From Coriolopsis trogii (lineage: Eukaryota > Basidiomycota > Agaricomycetes > Polyporales > Polyporaceae): a stretch of DNA of 64,000 bases. The notes beneath the pieces are model-generated. The model searched no databases. It was not told where the DNA came from and saw only the letters and a list, made by a program, of their open reading frames with translations. The stretch spans positions 1 to 64,000 of the forward strand of contig JAHYIO010000005.1 in assembly GCA_020543525.1 (NCBI GenBank). Direction: 5' to 3'. Positions 10,207 through 22,020 of the stretch are shown here, piece by piece (within the stretch, counting starts at the first letter, position 1; every line of letters begins with the position of its first letter). A program made the translations under genes and the position numbers.

Positions 10207-13200
10207 CTACTGCCTTAGCCAACACTCCACCAACCACAACCAAAACCTAGCAATATTTAGATACCTCTCATCCTTGTTCCTACTCACCAACCATGCTGCA
10301 AATGACGTATCATTCGCCCAACTTATCCCAAACTCCCTCTCTGCCAACCTACACCACTCATTGGAGTAGTATGCCCAGTATACCATCGGCCCTATCATGT
10401 CCAGCCATGCCATGTTGCAGCTTGTCCCCTTGCCCTTCCCAGCATTCGTAGGATGAAGAAGATCTTGAAGGAACGGTATGTGGCACTTTGAGCACGCACC
10501 CATTGACCCATAGTACCTCAGCTGCTTCCTCCAGTCCAAGTACTCTCCACCAGTCCGCCGACTGTCCTCATTTGTCTTCTTCAGCAGCTCCACCATGGTT
10601 GGACAATGAACAATGTTGTGCTGATCTTGCACCGGGTAGTTCTTCGGCCTTGTAATCTGGCACAATCCACAGTGCCCAGAAAACTTGTCCAAAGCCTTCC
10701 TCCACCGCTCAAGTAGTGGCTGTAGTTGTGCTTCCCTATCTAGCCTTGCCCGTTTCGCAGCCTGTACAGCTTCAGCAAATGCTGCTCCACGTTGAACGTC
10801 ATCCTGGGCAGAGTGGTGGCTGGCTGTAGCTGTGGTACTAGAAGGTCCTAGGGCAAGAGTTGTCGAAAGAGCACGTGCTCGAACTGCACCAACTTGGGGA
10901 GATAACACAGTGGAGGAGGAGAGCAGAGGGGCTGGAGGAAGGGTGGGCACAATGTTGGTAGACTCATTATTGACAATGGTGATCCATCGAGGTGGTCGAG
11001 GACTGTTGGACCGCTTAGCACAAGCAGGGCACCGCCAGTCAAACTCGCTGTCCAAGCATCCATGCTCTTGCCCATCCAAGAACTTGGTGAACAGGCTACG
11101 CCAACATCGATCCTCCGGACGCATCAGCACCACCTTCAGAGTAGTAACTCCGAGATGATCGGCAATTGGGCCAGTTAGATTGCTGAATCCTGGGCTGCTG
11201 AGGAGGAAGACTTGGACTGTGGCTTTGTCTCCATCCCGACCACCACGGCCAGCCATCTGAAGAAAGTCCACCACACCACGAGGTGCACCAACAAAGTACA
11301 CCCAGCGGACATGCGGGTAGTCATTCCCTGGTCCAAACGCATCCGTAGCCACCATGACTCTGTCTTGAACCTTGGCCCCCTCCCACCATTGGCGAGCAGT
11401 GACATCCCGGTCTTGGTTAGTGAAGTCCTTGTCACTCGACCCTCGGTAGAACCCACAATCTAGAAGTTTTGCCAACTTCTTGCCATCTGCAATGCGCTGC
11501 ACAAAGACCAAAGCACGGCTGCGAGGATCACAGCGTGAGCTTCTGAGAGGTAGCATGACCTCTGTAGTAATACGATGGGCAGCCTATTATTTTGTTTAGT
11601 ATATTGTTGATATATGTAATATGAGGCAACTTACAGCATCATCAAGACGTGGCAGTGTTTGTGGGCGCATAAAATGAAGTTCTGGCCGGTTGGAGCTAGC
11701 TCGAATGACTTCAAATCCGGAGGTGAGATTGAATGCGGCAGGAAGAGAGTTGATAGATGTAGGAGCAATGGTGGCTGAGAGAAGCATGACTTGGAGATTT
11801 TGAACACGTAGCTCTTTGACCCTGACCATGACTTCTCGGTATTCGACCTCCGTTAGAACCAAGTGAGCCTCATCAAAGACAAGTCTGCACAGTGGAATCT
11901 CGGTTCGTAGACTTGCAATAGCTTGTTGCCAAGATACCGTGGTAGAGATGTCAAGAGAAACCAGGACTAGTGAATGTTGGTCATTGATCTGGCGGTGGGT
12001 AGAGTCGAATACAGAGTGAGGAATGTCAAGTGCAGTAAGACGCCGGTGCCAGTCTTGAAGGAGAGAGCGTAGAGGACACAGAATGGCAGTAATTCTGTTT
12101 GTCTCCAGATGAGCAATTGTAGCAGCAATTGCACTCTTGCCTGACCCAGTAGGTAGAATCACTACTACGTCTTTTTCCCACAAAAGACCTGCCATGATAG
12201 CAAGTTTTTGCCCCTCATTACGCCACTATGCCTGAGAGTTATGAAGAACCATACGGAGGCCTTGTAAGGCCTCGTTCTCAGAAGGAACTGTACAAATATA
12301 TGTTAGCAATTAGTATTGTAGGACTCAGTTATGCTTACCTCTCTCTGGAGGTGGCACAATCGGTGTGGGTAGTATAGGTAGTTGTTCTGCATCTTTAGGA
12401 GCTGTGCGTGTAGTATTGATAGATAGAGAGGGTAGTATGGGAGGCGCTGGTTGTTCAGAACTTTCATGGTGTATAGAGGGTTGAACTGAGGTAGAGGGCG
12501 CTAGGATGGGAGCTGAGGGTTCAACTTGTTGAGGTATAGGGTCAGCATACAGATCGTCAATGTTATGCTCTGTTGTTAGAAAGTTAACAATTAGAATATA
12601 TAATATATCAACTTGCACTATACCTTCATGGTGTTGAACAGATCTAGGTGGGTCAGCAGCTGGTGCTGCAGGTCTTGTGTTCCACATTTGTTGCAATTGT
12701 GTGAACATGTGTTGCAGATCTTGAGCAGTTGCCACTTCTCCAAGTCTCTTCTCCATTGCGTCCAGTCTAGGCTCAATCTTCTCCCACACAGCCTGTGCAA
12801 CCAAGTCCACCTCTTTTTGCTTAACCTCACTAAGAAGGGAGCGAGAAGTAGGAGGCTGGAACTTGTTGCGGGTAGCCTCGCTAAGCATAAGACGCTGTCC
12901 ACCTATATAATATATATTAGAACATTTATAGCAGACATGATAAAAACACAAACCTGGTACAAGATGGAGAACTTGATGCCATAGAACGGATGTGGTGAAA
13001 AAAGGACCAATATAATCCTCGGCTAGACCAGTTGAGGCCCGATCTGTGACCCCATAGCGTAAAAAGTCCACTCTATGAGAATGGCCAGCTTGTGCAGAGT
13101 CCACGGTGTCCAACTCCTCCTCCAACCACATCTCCTCCAGACCAGCATGTTCACGGCGCAGCGGAGTGGACACTTGGCGCCAGTCACGAACTCCCAGTTG

Positions 13201-16158
13201 TATACCAACGTACTTGCCTGTCCAAACCTTCATTTCATGGGACAGATTGTCACCAGTAAATGGTTTGTCATAGTTGACAAACAAAAAGGTCTGGTACAGG
13301 TGCTTGACAGTCTGGTTCCCAGGGTAAAGGATGCTTGCACAGAGCTGAGCAAAGGGGCGACAGATAGCCTCTTTGTAGATCATGACTGCACCCAGAGCCG
13401 CATTGAGAGAGTGAGGGATAAGACGATCATGGCCATGAGCTGCACGCATCTTGTGGTACGTGCGCATAAGGGCAATATGATCATCTATAATCCGCAAAGC
13501 ACGTGGCATTCCACCTGTAGTGTTGATCCGAGGCATAGCAGTCAGCTCTGTGGTCCGGCCGGGAGCTCCACAGTTCATCTCCACCTGAACAAGGCAGAGA
13601 AGATCTAGGGTAGCATATTCTCTCAGCCAGTCAGCAAGAGCGATAGCGTTCCAGAGAGGTTGGCCATTGGAGAAGATCATGAACCGGTTCCGAAGGGCAG
13701 GGGTATTGAGAATATGCTGGGCCAGAGCATCTATAGGGCCAAAGACATGGGTGTTGGCACGATCAGTAAAGAGGGAGTAGCCAGGTGTGGTGTTGCCCAT
13801 ATCATCCTTGAGCTGTGTGAGGTCGATGTGGAAAGAATGATTGAACAGCAAGTCCTTGAGAACCTGGATGGTTCTGTCCTCCAAAGCCCCCTGTGAAAGA
13901 CGCAGTTTCTCCAAACTGACTTCACCACCCTTGAAAATAAGAGCAGTCTTCTTCGATCCCTGCTTCCACTTCATGTTTGGCTCATTCTGGGTGGACATGA
14001 CGAGGCTGGTAGCCCGATGCTGAAGAGAACGAATGGAGTGGAAGGTAGAGTCTGTTCCAACTGTGAAGAACTGGCGATATTGGAGAATAGTGTCCACAGG
14101 TGGTGCATCATTCTCCTCAAACTCCAGCATGGCTGCACCAAGGAATGATAGCCGCTGTGTAGTTTGATTAATCAACTAATAGCTAACAATCAAATACAAA
14201 CACACCATAATGTACGTCAGCTTGGCCAAAATACCAGTCACTTCACGAGGATCCTTGAGTGTCCCATCTGCCTTGACCTGAGTGTGGATAATGAACCGGA
14301 TAGTTGGATCAGGGAAGAGATTGTTGTGTGTGAGAGGCCACTTTTCTGTCCAAAGAGTAAGAAGAACATTCTTGAGATGTTCATCAAACTCGCTAGGATC
14401 CTGAAGATTGACATCTTCATAGCGGATACTTTGTGCAAATGTCTCCATCATTGCAACAAAGCCATCATTCCAGCCACAGTGATAGGTAGGATGAGTGGAA
14501 GCACGGATGAGAAAGGCAAGAAGTTGAACAGCGAGGCGGCAGTATGAGTTGAATGAATCCTGGACTTGATGTTGGCCAAATGGAGTGTGGTTGTAGTCAC
14601 TACAAATTGTTAGTATCAAGATAGTTTTCAATCTAGCATGGCTTACCTTGTTTGAGTCTCCGTATTAAGAACCTGACAGCACAGTTCACCAGCTACTGGA
14701 ATAAACTTGTATGCTCGATCAAGGAAGTGTTGGACCACAGAGGCTAGATTGGCCAGATCACTGTCTGCCTTGGGATATTCGACTAGCTGGACCATAAGAG
14801 CCGGGTCTTGAGTAGCCACCCATTGGTTCCAGCGAGTGCTTGCCTGCCAAGGGTTGACTTGACGATGGTCTATCTCGGTAGGGGCAAGAACTGCAGGAAT
14901 ATCCAACTCCTTGCGCAAGCCAGACAGATAGGTGGTGAATGGAGTAATAGGAGGAGGAGAAGTGCGATGAACACGGAACCAGGAGTGTGCATCAGGATGT
15001 TTACTGAGACGTTGAGCATCAACGGTGTGGTAACGGCCATTGGCTGATAGAAGGATATTGTGAACCTTGCTTCCATGTCGCTTCAGAGAGCTTAGATTGT
15101 TGAGAATGCTAGGACAAACTGGACAGCATAGGCCAGTAATAGATTCCAGACCTTGATATTGAATAGGAGTTGATGAAGAGGGAATTTGTGGCCATGTGGT
15201 ACAGAGATCTTGTTTTTCAACAGCTCGAGCAATAGTTGTCTTGTCTACCTGAAGCTTAGCAGATTTGTGCTCCTTGGTAACATGACTGGGGATATGAGCT
15301 GGAAGAACAACTGCCTGACATGCTAGACAAATAAAGGCCTTGAGACGACGGTTAATCTGGAAACCCCAAGCAGCGAGTGGACTGTCTTCCAAATCATAGA
15401 GCTAAAAGACTAATATTGAGATAAAGCTTCTTATAAATATTCTGAGTTGTACCTCTGGCATATTGGAGTTGGGTAGTATGTCAAGCACCAAGGGCATAGG
15501 ATCCAGAGACATATATGAGGACTGAGATTGAGGACTGTTGACTTGTGCAGATAAGGAGGGAGAGGCTATAGGGGTAATAACATTGGAAGATGGGTTCTAT
15601 CAATAGTAATATAAGCATATATAAATACTACATATTATATAGCACTTACTGATTCATGAGCAGAGACATGGTCAATTGAAATGGCAGATAAAATGGGTGA
15701 GGCAGCCACATCTTGAGCCATTGGAGAGCCAGGATAATCCTAGCATGGATATGATTTAGTATTCAAATTGGTTTGCTAACTAAACAGCATACTTGGTTTG
15801 TAATTGAGTTATGGGAAGAGTCAGAGTTAGAATCAGAAGTAGTTGTCACCTGTATACCAGTAAGAAAATAATATCTTGCATAATAGTACTTCATACATAC
15901 CAGCCAGATACAGTTAGGTGATCTAGCAAGATGTGCCCAGAGTACTTTTTGATTTTTGAAGGTGAGAGAGCAAGTTTCTCCTTTAGAATCAACACATCTA
16001 CAAATGATTCTATCCTCTGCATCTCTTTCAATCTGAGTGACAGCACCCTGTTTGGTGAGTGGATGCTCATGAATATCAAAAAGATACTTGGTGCACTCTC
16101 TGAGATGCACAGATGGAGCCTTGGAGAAGGACTGCTGGCAGTATTGGTAGATAGGCAT
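10207..16158 (-). CDS. OrsD zinc-finger / RecQ helicase, telomere-linked helicase type, one in-frame stop
   Basis: Large DNA helicase, 3'-5' RecQ type by family. The start is the ATG at 16158 (MPIYQYCQQSF), and about nine 45-60 bp introns were read (for example 14600-14646, 14155-14205, 12903-12953, 12570-12623, 11584-11634). Domains in order: an N-terminal Cys/His region; an OrsD-like (DUF3505) zinc-finger region with CLACQAVVLPAHIPSH and CCPVCPSILNNLSSLKRH (15.0-15.4 kb); a long middle region; then RecQ motifs PTGSGKS (I), VFDEAH (II), LSATIAP (III) and QMAGRGGRDG (VI). The stop is at 10207. A TAG at 12226-12228 lies in frame about 24 residues before motif I, where CAG would be expected, so this copy may be inactive or the base may be an error. 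Such helicases are often subtelomeric in fungi. Its divergent partner starts at 17324. Confidence 0.8.
12226..12228 (-). other. In-frame TAG stop in the RecQ gene
   Basis: The frame is open on both sides (EALQGLRMVLHNSQA, stop, WRNEGQKLAIMAG). The exon enters in phase from the donor at about 12341, and no reasonable intron removes the codon. A single C-to-T change (CAG to TAG) would explain it. Confidence 0.7.
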
Positions 16159-16447
16159 GTTAGAAGGTAGGAATAGCAAAATGTTAGGCTGGAAGATGGG
16201 CAGTGAGTGGGGAGATGAGAGGGAGAAAGATCAGAAACTGATAATCAGATAGAGCTTTATATATGAGAGCTTTGTTGATATTTGTTTGTTTGCTTGATGA
16301 GACTTGCCCACTGTTAGCAAGTTTAGTTACCTGACGGAGTATGCTCAGCTCTAGCATGACTATGCTACCCTCCATAATGTAGACATAAATGAGTGCTTTC
16401 AGATGACACCAGTCTCATGTCAAACCAATCATTATTGGTAGAGCTAT

Positions 16448-17200
16448 GGGCAATACAAACTTGCCCAAATGCGGAAATTTAGACTGTGGTAGGACGCCTT
16501 TTTGGGCGCTTACATAATCATATTGTAGGCGCGGTTGTACGCTTTCTAACGGTACTAGTCTCTACTTAAACGGACTAGTATTGACTGGGCTAAGGGCAAT
16601 ATAAACTTGCCCAAATGCGGAAGGTCAGGACAGTTTGCAACGAGATTGCGCGCCTACGGGGGTTGCCACGTGACAGTCTGACGCTGCGTCAGTTTGTCAC
16701 ATGACCATGTCGCAAGCGCCGGGCACACGTGACAGTCTGACGCTGCGTCAGTTTGTCACATGACCACGTCACAGGCGCTGAGTACACGTGACAGTCTGAC
16801 GCTGCGTCAGTTTGTCACATGACCATGTCACAAGCGCCAGGCACACGTGACAGTCTGACGCTGCGTCAGTTTGTCACATGACCACGTCACAGGCGCTGAG
16901 TACACGTGACAGTCTGACGCTGCGTCAGTTTGTCACATGACCACGTCACAAGCGCCAGGCACACGTGACAGTCTGACGCTGCGTCAGTTTGTCACATGAC
17001 CACGTCACAAGCGCCCATGGGCGTTGAAGAGGCCCTGGGTTTCCGCATTTGGGTAAGTGTATATCGCCCATAACTCGGTCAATAATTGTCCTATTACTAT
17101 GAGACTAGTAGCATTAAAAAGCGTTCAGCCATGGCTACAACATGCTTACATGAGTATCCTAGGTTGTTGTTTCCACTCTATCGGTACGGCGCTTATTTTG
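16448..17200. promoter_or_regulatory. Mirrored bidirectional control region
   Basis: The motif GGGCAATAYAAACTTGCCC followed by AAATGCGGAA occurs at 16448-16476 and 16594-16622 on the plus strand. It recurs in inverted, diverged form at 17041-17070. Similarity extends outward: about 100 bp at 16524-16622 aligns with the reverse complement of 17041-17139 (shared blocks ACGCTTT, ACTAGTCT, TATTGAC), and GGGCGCTTA recurs further out on both sides. The two divergent genes therefore have homologous, inverted upstream arms around the central palindrome array. Confidence 0.7.
16666..17019. repeat. Six 59 bp tandem repeats, each with a perfect palindrome
   Basis: Units start at 16666, 16725, 16784, 16843, 16902 and 16961. 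Every unit contains CTGACGC-T-GCGTCAG within a longer imperfect inverted repeat (GTGACA...TGTCAC). The core is invariant. The unit tails differ: units 2 and 4 end CAGGCGCTGAGT, while units 1, 3 and 5 end in CAAGCGCC plus GGGC or AGGC, suggesting amplification as 118 bp dimers. The array lies midway between the helicase and ParB-like genes. Confidence 0.9.
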
Positions 17201-17323
17201 CAAATAAGCGCCCAAGCGCGTCTTCAGAGCAATCTGAGTTTGAATTCCCATCAACACAACTTGATCTTGAACCACCACCTTCCTCATTTGGTTGTACTCA
17301 CTTCAGCTCTCACTTCACACACT

Positions 17324-20300
17324 ATGGAGCTACAAACTGCTATCACCCCCACCTCCTACACCTCTGCCTCTATCCAGGATATCCAAACCTTGGTTACGAA
17401 TGCTCTTCCCTTCTGTCTCTCATCCGATCTCACTGAGATCAAACAAATTATGGAGGCAATAGGCCGAGGGCCGTATCTTGCCTCTATTCTATCTTTCGAG
17501 CCATACATCTCTGAGCGACCTCTCAATAAGGACCACGTCAAAAAACTCCTTTCTAGCCTTGCAGACCTTGATCTTCGTATGGCATATCCTGCTTTCATTT
17601 TTGTCGACGACAACGAGTGGCTTCGCGCTTTACCTACCTATGCCACTCAGCCCCAAACTCCTGCTGCTTGCCAACGTTGGAACTTTCCTCCTGATATGCC
17701 TACACCTCCTCTGTATATCACTCATGGTCATCGCTTTGCGGCTCTTAAGCTGGGCATCGACGTTGAAGAAGACTCGGTGCATACGGCCGACTGTGTGGAG
17801 CGTTATACTGAAGATCTTTTATGGGTGGTTAAGTTTTTGCCACGTTGTGAGTAATCATACTTTTCTTATATCCAATCTATCTAATTTATATTATACAAGC
17901 ACTTCTTACCTTTATTCCCCAGTCTATCTGGACGTCTTATGGGGTTATTGTCAATCAACGTGATCCTCTGATGCAGGAGCCTTCAGAGGAACAAGGCATC
18001 GCAGCTTGGATTATGCAAGGCTATCGCCTATACCGCCACACCCTCTATCCCCCACCTCTCCACTCTTACTCTCATGATCAACGAGAGTCACCCTCATTTG
18101 CTGAAAGCTGGGAAAAGATGAAGCTTTCCTGTGCGGGAGGGACCCGATTCCGGGGCGAGTTGCTTCTCACACACCCTAGAATCCTTGCTGCTCTTGCACA
18201 AGCTTTTGACGCACCTATGGCTCGAGACTATTTTGTCAAAAGGCGGTTTGAGGAGTTGAGCAGTGCATTTTGCTGGGTATGTATATTTGAGCTTCATACT
18301 GAAGCGTAGTACTAAGTAAAATTATAGCCCAACTCTGCCTATCTCGAACTTGCAGCCTATCAACTCCGGAAGTTCACCAATATGCCATGGCGTACTTGGG
18401 CACACTACACTGCTTCCAATGGCAAACATGGCAAACTAGTGTTCAAAACTGGTCGCAGTTACTCCATCGCCCACTTTACCAATCTGTTATCTGATCCCAA
18501 CTTCTCATTCACCTTTGACGACACCACACTATCTCATGCTATGCAAGTGGAAAAGACCCGGGATCTTATTGGTAGTCTTTCAACACTGGACGAGGATGCT
18601 CCATCTGAACTTGTGGAACTTTGGAATACTGTCGGCAAATCATATCGGGTGCTTTCATGGTCGGAAAAAGATGTGCCAGAGGGTGAGACACCTATAAGTT
18701 CTCAATATATTTCTCCTATTGATATATTGGCTAATACTACTATTACAGCTCTTGTGGCTTTCATACAATCTAAACAAGACTCTGGCAAGCGACTTGCAAC
18801 AAATAGCCCGTATTGTGTACATTGTAAGTTATTACTGTATTATGTCATGTATAATCATACTAATTGTGTTCTAATATAGCTTGTCTGGGTGCTTATGGGG
18901 CCAGAATGGTGCAATTGGCTTGTCTCTCACATAACAGTCCGGGGAAATGGCAAGAAGAAGGTCCCTGGTCTACTTCGTTGGTCGAAAAGCCCCGACTCTA
19001 TCATCCTCCAATATCTCAAAGCCGCTCGCAATGCTCGCACAGCCTATTTGGCTGGTGGGCATGTTCCTCAGTTTGCTTTCTCTCCGGATGAAGACACGGT
19101 CGACAAGATGTATGCAGAAGCTCACACAGAGGATCTGAATCGGCTGTATCGAGTAAGTCTAATTTGCTTGATTTATATAAGATATATATAATAAGAAATT
19201 ACACTATAGGTGGCTGGTTTCCTTCTCCAATATGGCACAGGCATGTCTCAGGAGCTTCAGGGTCTGGAGCAGTGGTTTCCCAAGAATACTCCAAAAGTAT
19301 TCAGCACATTCCCAGGATACAGTCAGTCCGGAGCTGGGGACAACATCAAGGTCCATCACCGTGCTATCAATGAAGAGGAGTTCCTGATAGCAGTCAACAA
19401 TCTGATTGTTAGCAATCTTCGTTGGCAGCAATTGCTCTTCGAGGTGCTTGAAATCGACCTACTTGCTGTTGATGGAGTTCCATTTCTTTTGAACACCGAC
19501 TGCTACGTTTTCCGATCCAACTCCCAACCCACTCTCCATCCCCTTCCAATAATACAGTCCTCTCAACCAGTTTCTGAGCCCTCTCAACCTGCTCCTGGGC
19601 CTTCTAATCCTGCACCCAAAACATCTCAACCAGCTCTCGAGTCCTCTCCACCACTTGCCTCTCCACCAGTTGCAGCCCAGACTGCACTTTCCACTTCCTC
19701 TGGCCCTCAACAGTCTGTCCCTCAAGAATCTGGTCTATTTCCCCCTAACCCTTCCCCACCCTCCATTGCCAAGATTGCTACTCCTCCCCAGACCAACACG
19801 CCTTCAGAGAATGGAGAAGTAGCACCAGTTGAGGAAGCAGATAATGCTGCTATGGTGGAGCAGCCAACAACCCCATCTGAGTGGCCTGTCTCAGCCAAAA
19901 ATACTCCACATTTGCAGTCTCATCACTCTTCCAGTCGTGCGGCAACTTCTCCTCTGACCACTCCACCTGCTACCCGTGGAAACACTCCGGATATTGAGCC
20001 TATCAATTCTGCCACTCCTCCACCTATCACCCACCCTTCACCAGCTTCTTCACGCCCTTCTACTCCACCCCACTCCACCAAGCGTTCTCAAGCTGAGGTT
20101 GATATCTCTCCACAGCGACGGGCATCAGCATCCCACCCACCAAAGCGCCCTCGCTATCAAGTCTATGTTGAGATTCCAGAGATGCAGAGGCCTAAGAAGA
20201 AGGCTCAAGCACCATCTCAATCAGTGGAAAGTGAAGATGATGATGCAGTAAATGTGCTGGTATGTAACTTATTTTGGCTTATGATCTAGTCTTATATATC

Positions 20301-20813
20301 ATTGGCTATTAGGGTCCAGATATTCAGCAATGGAAAGAGGCTCTGAATGCCAATGCACAGCTTCAGAATGTAAGTATTGATTATTTTGTCAATAATGTGC
20401 TATATACTGAACCTAGTATATTATAGGCTGTTGATATTGAGCAAGAAACTAGAAAGCAAAATGTGGCATCAGCCTCCCAGTCTTCCCAAGTCTCCTCTGG
20501 CAATCCAGATTTCCCCAGTGCAATGCTGCGTCAAGATCCACAGCAGTTGTTGCAGTTTATGGTGGAGAACTTCCCTGCTGGTATCGCGGATCAAATGAGC
20601 CACACATTCCACAAGATCATGACTACAGCTGATCGCCTTCAGCGTCCCAATGATCCCAACTCTCAGGCTGTAGGGAGATTTTTAGAACTGATAGACCGGT
20701 ATGTGGACTTGGTATCATTTGATGAGGCAGAGATTGAGGAAGAGGTGGACAATGAGGAAGAGGTGGACAATGAGGAAGAGATGGATGATGAGGATCTAGA
20801 AATGGGGTTGTAA
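17324..20813 (+). CDS. ParB/sulfiredoxin-fold-like protein, divergent partner of the RecQ helicase
   Basis: The start is the ATG at 17324 (MELQTAITP). Exons read: 17324-17846, 17900-18276, 18328 to about 18682, about 18749 to 18856, 18880-19152, 19210-20259, 20313-20369 and 20427-20813; the joins at 18.68-18.75 kb are uncertain. Residues about 55-170 resemble the N-terminal ParB/Srx fold: PYISERPLNKDHVKKLLSSL, then PAFIFVDD, then ITHGHRFAALKLG, matching the G-x-x-R-x-x-A box of ParB and sulfiredoxin. The middle is a conserved unknown region, followed by a Ser/Pro/Gln-rich linker (19.5-20.1 kb), a basic KRPRYQV stretch and an acidic tail (EEVDNEE repeats). It is probably about 1050 residues and possibly nuclear. 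The fold call rests on motif pattern only. The gene could instead be a component of a mobile or subtelomeric unit with no DNA-partition role. Confidence 0.6.
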
Positions 20814-20937
20814 GTAATAATAGAATGATTGTGTGGGTGATATTATTCTCTACACCATGATGTATATGATGCAATGAAGTTGTGTGGACCTATCAAGCTC
20901 TACTTCCCATAAACTGTGAACTTTTCCATAATCTGGT

Positions 20938-21442
20938 CAATAACCACTCTTGAAATTAGCTTGGCTGTATTGGCTACAATAGTGTCACCTTGTCATCATA
21001 GATCTGAGCAACAGACAGCTAGTAATCAAGCTATATAGTGTAGTATCTACCGCATAGCACTTAGGCATATAGGCAAGAGGTAACTCTTCATATCTCTATG
21101 AGAACCTGGTACACAGCCACAATTCATATACTGTTGGAAAGCTAGTCTTTGAGGCTACAATATGTCTCCCTTGCTACCACAGATCCAAGCAACAGGTGGG
21201 TGTCAACAGAGCCATGCGTAGTGGTTCTGCATAGTACTTACGCTCATCTGCACCAGGTGGCAAGCCATATCTCCATGAGGATCTGGTGCACAGTCACAAT
21301 CTATATACCGTTGGAAAGCTGTCCTCTGGGGCTACAATTGGTCTCCCTTGCCACTGCTGATCCGACCAACAGTTGGTCTGCAACAGCCCCATCTTTCCCA
21401 CTGATGGCAAACTCAAAAACTGTAACTCGGCAATGGGCAAGC
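20938..21442 (+). repeat. Satellite-like tandem repeats, left part
   Basis: About three diverged ~180 bp units share the blocks CATATCTC, TATACCGTTGGAAAGCT, GGGGCTACAAT, GTCTCCCTTGCCAC and CAACAGCCCC. The last unit is cut at 21442 by the copia insertion and resumes at 28816. Confidence 0.75.
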
Positions 21443-22009
21443 TGATGAACTCTGAACCTGGAAGGCTTGGAGCGACCTGTAAGTCACACAAAGAGAGATC
21501 TTCAGTCAGTGAGCGAACGACTATATTGCATAGTTTAGTACCTGTAAGTCACACAAAGAGAGACTACAAGTACTAGTAAGTAAAGTGTAGTAGAGCATAA
21601 GTAATGAGTGAGACTTACTCTTCAGTCAGTGAGCGAACGACTGAAGAGCAGAGGGGCAAACAGACTGCCTTATATACTGGAGAGAGGAGTGCATGAGTAA
21701 GCGAATGAAGCAGTCACATGTTAACCATAGAGCGATGAGTAAGAGTCCGTACTCGGCGTATGAGTAAGAGCCGAGAGTATTCTGAGTAAGACATAAGGTC
21801 TAGAATGTTCCGGTGCATTGTAGAACGCACAGGAAGACAAGGGAACCATATGGTCATGGGAATGTACAGTAGTTTCGTAGAGAAAACCGTATATGGTAAG
21901 TAGAAACACAGCCTATAGTAAGCGCTATCTAAACATAGGTAAACATGACCATACAAAGGTTGTGTGCACAACTCCGGACCGGTAGAGCCGTAAATCCAGA
22001 ATGTCAACA
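21443..22009 (-). repeat. 3' LTR of the copia element
   Basis: 567 bp, TGATGAACTC...TGTCAACA on the plus strand, with no difference seen from 28244-28810. Internal duplicated blocks (CTTCAGTCAGTGAGCGAACGA, CCTGTAAGTCACACAAAGAG) may be promoter repeats. Confidence 0.95.
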
Positions 22010-22020
22010 CTCCCACTCGT
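22010..22020 (-). other. Polypurine tract of the copia element
   Basis: On the minus strand CGAGTGGGAG directly precedes the 3' LTR. It is the expected plus-strand primer site for a copia element and abuts the RNase H stop codon at 22021. Confidence 0.6.

Noticed and set aside
16666..17019. CRISPR-like array
   Set aside because: Units are directly contiguous 59 bp repeats with no variable spacers, in a eukaryotic context and with no cas genes.
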